NCBI GenBank assembly: GCA_946481605.1
Contig: CAMLPA010000134.1
Span: 1 to 8,054, forward strand
Source of the DNA: an uncultured Flavihumibacter sp.
GTDB taxonomy: Bacteria; Bacteroidota; Bacteroidia; Chitinophagales; Chitinophagaceae
Direction: 5' to 3'
Length of the DNA: 8,054 bases
Shown here in pieces: positions 6,092 to 8,054 of the stretch (position 1 is the stretch's first letter; each line of letters opens with the position of its first letter). The notes under the pieces were generated by a model. That model worked only from the letters and a program-made list of their open reading frames with translations, did no database searches and was not told where the DNA came from. Position numbers and translations under genes: made by a program.

Positions 6092-6899
6092 CGTGTTCGG
6101 TAGTTAATATTCTGTCTTCCTGGTTAATTTTAGTGAGGTTGTTCTTTTGCAGTATTTCTTTTGCGAGGTGCAGGTAATTGAGTGAGCCCTTACTTTCCGC
6201 ATCGTACAGGATAACTGGTTTACCGAAACTTGGCGCTTCGCTGAGCCTTGTGTTCCGGTGTACGATCGTGTGGAAGACCATATCTTCGAAATGCCTTCTT
6301 ACTTCACTCACCACCTGGTTGCAGAGGCGTAGGCGCCCGTCGTACATGGTCATGAGAATACCTTCAATCACCAGTTCAGGGTTCAACCTGTTCTGCACGA
6401 TCTTAATGGTGTTTAATAATTTACCCAGACCTTCCAGGGCGAAGAACTCACATTGCACGGGCACGATCACGGAATCTGCTGCCGTAAGGGCGTTCACCGT
6501 AATCAGACCCAGGGAAGGAGAGCAGTCGATCACGATAAAATCGTAATCATCTTTAATGACCTCCAGGGCATTTTGCAGCACCAGTTCCCGGTTGGGGTAG
6601 TTGATCATCTCGATTTCGGCGCCCACCAGGTCGATATGTGAGGGAATCACATCCAGGTTGGGGATATCCGATTTCAGCACCACATCTTTTGCGGGCGTAT
6701 CGTTCACCATGCAATCGTAGAGGCTCTGCGTGATGTTGTGGAGGTCGAAGCCCACGCCGGTGGTACTGTTCGCCTGCGGATCAGCATCTACGAGCAGTGT
6801 CCTGTACTCGAGGACAGCGAAACTTGCCGCCAGGTTAATGGCGGTGGTGGTTTTACCCACTCCTCCTTTTTGGTTTGCTACGCCTATGATTCGGGCCAT
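6075..6899 (-). CDS. parA: Chromosome partitioning ATPase ParA (Soj family)
   Basis: ParA is a nucleoid-binding ATPase that moves ParB-parS complexes and so separates replicated origins. The 274-residue product has the deviant Walker A KGGVGKTT (11-18, with signature Lys11 and Lys16), the A' motif LLVDADPQAN (35-44), Walker B FIVIDCSPSLG (121-131, Asp125) and the conserved RNTRLSEAPSFGKP (215-228). It begins directly at the Walker A domain without an N-terminal helix-turn-helix, which marks the chromosomal Soj type rather than the P1-plasmid type. A charged tail (EHDDDSE) overlaps the parB start. The gene lies 29 bp after the UPF0173 gene, with no obvious promoter between, so it is likely read from upstream. 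Confidence 0.97.
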   Translation of the reverse strand: MARIIGVANQKGGVGKTTTAINLAASFAVLEYRTLLVDADPQANSTTGVGFDLHNITQSLYDCMVNDTPAKDVVLKSDIPNLDVIPSHIDLVGAEIEMINYPNRELVLQNALEVIKDDYDFIVIDCSPSLGLITVNALTAADSVIVPVQCEFFALEGLGKLLNTIKIVQNRLNPELVIEGILMTMYDGRLRLCNQVVSEVRRHFEDMVFHTIVHRNTRLSEAPSFGKPVILYDAESKGSLNYLHLAKEILQKNNLTKINQEDRILTTEHDDDSE

Positions 6900-6928
6900 G
6901 CTGTTCGGGTTCTTTAAGTTATAATGGA

Positions 6929-7624
6929 TCAGGAATTACCTGTTTGAAGGGTAATATCGGTGCCAATAGCTGGCAAATGTAAGGTTAACCCGGCATTTCG
7001 GAACATTTCCCGGGCTTTTTCATGGTCAACGCGTATAAATCCGAAGGTATCGTAGTGGACGCCCACAATATGGTCCACATTCACCCATTCGGCGGCCTGA
7101 ACGGCATCTTCCACGCCCATGGTGAAATTATCGCCAATGGGGAGCACCGCAAAGTCCAATTTTGCCCAGCGGGGTATGAGTTGCATGTCCATGGTAAGCG
7201 CAGTATCACCGCTATAGTAAAAGTTTCCTTCATCTGTAGTAAAAACAAATCCCATTGGGTTTCCGCCATAACTTCCATCGGGCAGGCCACTGGAGTGCTG
7301 GGCCACCACACATTTTACACTGCCGAAATCGAAACTCCATTTCCCGCCGGTATTCATGGGGTGGGTATTGGCAACGCCGTTTTTATTCAGCCATTCATGA
7401 ATTTCCCAGGCGGCCACCACGGTGGCTCCGGTACGCTGCGCAACGGACACGCAATCTGCAAAGTGATCGACATGACCATGGGAAAGGAAGATGTAATCTG
7501 CCGGAATGGTGTTTACATCTATTGCTTTCGCCAGTTCATTGTACGTAACAAACGGATCGAATAAGATATGCTTTCCTTTGATTTCCACAGAGAAGCAGGA
7601 ATGGCCGTAATAGGTTAGTTTCAT
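6929..7624 (-). CDS. UPF0173-type metal-dependent hydrolase (metallo-beta-lactamase fold)
   Basis: The 231-residue product belongs to the metallo-beta-lactamase superfamily in its UPF0173 branch, related to UlaG. Visible features are the opening KLTYYGHSCF (2-11) with His8, the metal motif SHGHVDHFAD (48-57; His49, His51, Asp53, His54), and further likely ligands His110 (AQHSSG), Asp140 (YYSGDT) and His190 (VGVHYDTF). There is no signal peptide, so it should be cytosolic. The substrate is unknown for this branch; hydrolysis of a phosphodiester or lactone is typical of relatives. It is the first gene of the minus-strand run that continues into parA 29 bp later. A TAnnTTTG element at 7699-7706 probably drives it. 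Nothing in the sequence links it functionally to partitioning. Confidence 0.92.
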   Translation of the reverse strand: MKLTYYGHSCFSVEIKGKHILFDPFVTYNELAKAIDVNTIPADYIFLSHGHVDHFADCVSVAQRTGATVVAAWEIHEWLNKNGVANTHPMNTGGKWSFDFGSVKCVVAQHSSGLPDGSYGGNPMGFVFTTDEGNFYYSGDTALTMDMQLIPRWAKLDFAVLPIGDNFTMGVEDAVQAAEWVNVDHIVGVHYDTFGFIRVDHEKAREMFRNAGLTLHLPAIGTDITLQTGNS

Positions 7625-7650
7625 GTGTTTTATGGCTTTTTCTTTTAATG

Positions 7651-7663
7651 TGAAATGGTTTCA
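7651..7663. promoter_or_regulatory. Small palindrome in the leader of the UPF0173 gene
   Basis: TGAAA-TGG-TTTCA is a perfect 5-bp inverted repeat with a 3-base centre. It overlaps a second imperfect one, TGGTTTC-agga-GAAATCA (7656-7673). If the promoter at 7699-7706 is right, both lie in the untranslated leader, 27-49 bp before the ATG. They could be a protein-binding site or a weak RNA stem. They do not match the parS consensus. Confidence 0.25.
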
Positions 7664-7698
7664 GGAGAAATCAATTCATATTAAGGGATGTTCCGGTG

Positions 7699-7706
7699 CA
7701 AAAATA
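7699..7706 (-). promoter_or_regulatory. Bacteroidota-type -7 element upstream of the UPF0173-parAB run
   Basis: On the - strand these bases read TATTTTTG, a full match to TAnnTTTG. It would start transcription near 7692 and leave a leader of about 70 nt before the ATG at 7624. A TTG lies 24 bp further upstream, somewhat longer spacing than usual for a -33 box, so the -33 element is doubtful. This is the best promoter candidate for the whole operon down to the response regulator gene. Confidence 0.45.
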
Positions 7707-7780
7707 ATCGTTCGTGGTTGAATTCGGGAACAATTACATTCCTTTGCTGTTATTGAGGCGGTTCCTTTGGGAGATTTGGG

Positions 7781-7936
7781 TCTCGCAAAGGCGCAAAGGC
7801 GCTAAGGGTGTTGGGTAGCGTAGTTTCAGGTTTGGTTTGGAATATAATTCCAATGAAATAATGAGCGTTCGAGTAAAGGAATAACTTAAGTAGATAGAAA
7901 AAACTCAAGGCTTTGCGCCTCAGCGCCTCCGCGAGA
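7781..7936. repeat. Inverted-repeat element made of three-unit 8-bp tandem arms
   Basis: The left arm (7783-7806) is three 8-bp units, TCGCAAAG, GCGCAAAG and GCGCTAAG. The right arm (7911-7934), read on the other strand, is TCGCGGAG, GCGCTGAG and GCGCAAAG. A further TC extends both arms outward, so 21 of 26 positions pair between 7781-7806 and 7911-7936. The 104-bp centre contains a perfect palindrome TTGGAATATAATTCCAA (7837-7853). There is no transposase frame. The right arm ends 12 bp before the next gene's ATG. The unit is close to the ACGCAAAG repeats at 339-391. It may be a dispersed REP/MITE-like repeat or a leader structure of the downstream gene. Confidence 0.6.
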
Positions 7937-7948
7937 AAAAAATAACAA

Positions 7949-8054
7949 ATGCAAGAAAAATACCTCATCATAGCCGGCACCGACCGGCCCGGCAGCAACA
8001 CCATCAAAATAGCACGCCTCTACCGCCAGATGCTTGAAAAAAAATCCATTGAAG
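7949..8054 (+). CDS. NAD(P)H-dependent FMN reductase-like flavoprotein, N-terminal fragment (partial)
   Basis: The reading frame starts at the ATG at 7949 and runs off the window after 35 codons. The peptide begins MQEKYLIIAGTDRPGSNTIK. A hydrophobic first strand (YLIIAGT) followed by a G-T-x-R-x-x-S-x-T loop is the FMN-phosphate-binding pattern of the NADPH-dependent FMN reductase/flavodoxin-like family (YwqN, SsuE and azoreductase relatives). Members reduce FMN, quinones or azo compounds with NAD(P)H. The rest of the fold is outside the window, so the subfamily cannot be told. The A-rich leader (AAAAAATAACAA) with no Shine-Dalgarno sequence is normal for Bacteroidota. The inverted-repeat element lies immediately upstream. 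Confidence 0.7.
   Translation, partial: MQEKYLIIAGTDRPGSNTIKIARLYRQMLEKKSIE

Larger units (their letters stand above)
7625..7948. other. Gene-free divergent region upstream of the UPF0173 and flavin-reductase genes
   Basis: This 324-bp stretch separates two divergently transcribed genes. It holds a small palindrome (7651-7663), a - strand -7 element (7699-7706) and a long inverted-repeat element (7781-7936). An 85-codon frame crossing it on the - strand also runs across the start of the flavin-reductase gene and the repeat, and its translation resembles no family, so it is not called. Confidence 0.6.

Noticed and set aside
5189..6103. A 304-codon open frame on the + strand opposite parB
   Set aside because: It mirrors almost exactly the confidently identified parB, its translation is rich in Phe, Val and His with no recognisable domain, and long antisense frames are a common by-product of codon bias.
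7022..7564. A 180-codon open frame on the + strand opposite the UPF0173 gene
   Set aside because: It is the shadow of a well-supported metallo-hydrolase, with no family resemblance and no separate promoter.
7750..8007. An 85-codon - strand frame across the divergent intergenic region
   Set aside because: It runs through the inverted-repeat element and into the start of the flavin-reductase gene. The translation looks like non-coding repeat sequence.

Overview
The window looks like a chromosomal stretch from a Bacteroidota bacterium, most likely Chitinophagaceae-like. The evidence is a DUF4382 protein, a DUF5683 protein directly behind parAB, a Cys-type (metal-dependent) KdsA that implies a Gram-negative lipopolysaccharide envelope, TAnnTTTG-type -7 promoter elements, and the lack of a convincing Shine-Dalgarno sequence before any of the starts examined. 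The family-level placement is an inference from protein flavour and is not proven by a marker gene.

Layout. (1) Positions 1-323 hold the 3' end of a DUF4382 lipoprotein-type gene on the + strand. A CGCAAAG-type intergenic repeat and a perfect 18-bp hairpin terminator follow, shared with the convergent kdsA. (2) kdsA (-) and an SDR-type L-threonine 3-dehydrogenase gene (+) diverge from a 105-bp region that contains a nested palindrome and a -7 element. (3) The threonine dehydrogenase gene ends tail-to-tail with an acylphosphatase gene, and the two stop codons share one CTAG. (4) From 7624 down to 2381 every gene is on the - strand. In transcription order they are a UPF0173 metallo-hydrolase, parA, parB, a DUF5683 membrane protein, dapB, a NarL/FixJ response regulator, an Rrf2 regulator and acylphosphatase. 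The first six are tightly packed (overlaps of 17 and 1 bp, gaps of 11-29 bp) and probably form one operon. Rrf2 and acylphosphatase are 3 bp apart and have their own promoter with an 11-bp-period direct repeat. (5) A 324-bp gene-free stretch carries a 156-bp inverted-repeat element built from an 8-bp unit. It lies just before the truncated start of a flavin-reductase-like gene (+).

Functionally this is mostly housekeeping. ParA/ParB handle chromosome-origin segregation, DapB supplies diaminopimelate and lysine for peptidoglycan, KdsA makes the inner-core LPS sugar precursor, and threonine dehydrogenase starts threonine breakdown. I see no phage, transposase, CRISPR, toxin-antitoxin or biosynthetic cluster, and no convincing new system. 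The items most worth a second look are regulatory: the 7781-7936 inverted-repeat element, the Rrf2 operator candidate, and the nested palindrome between kdsA and the dehydrogenase gene.
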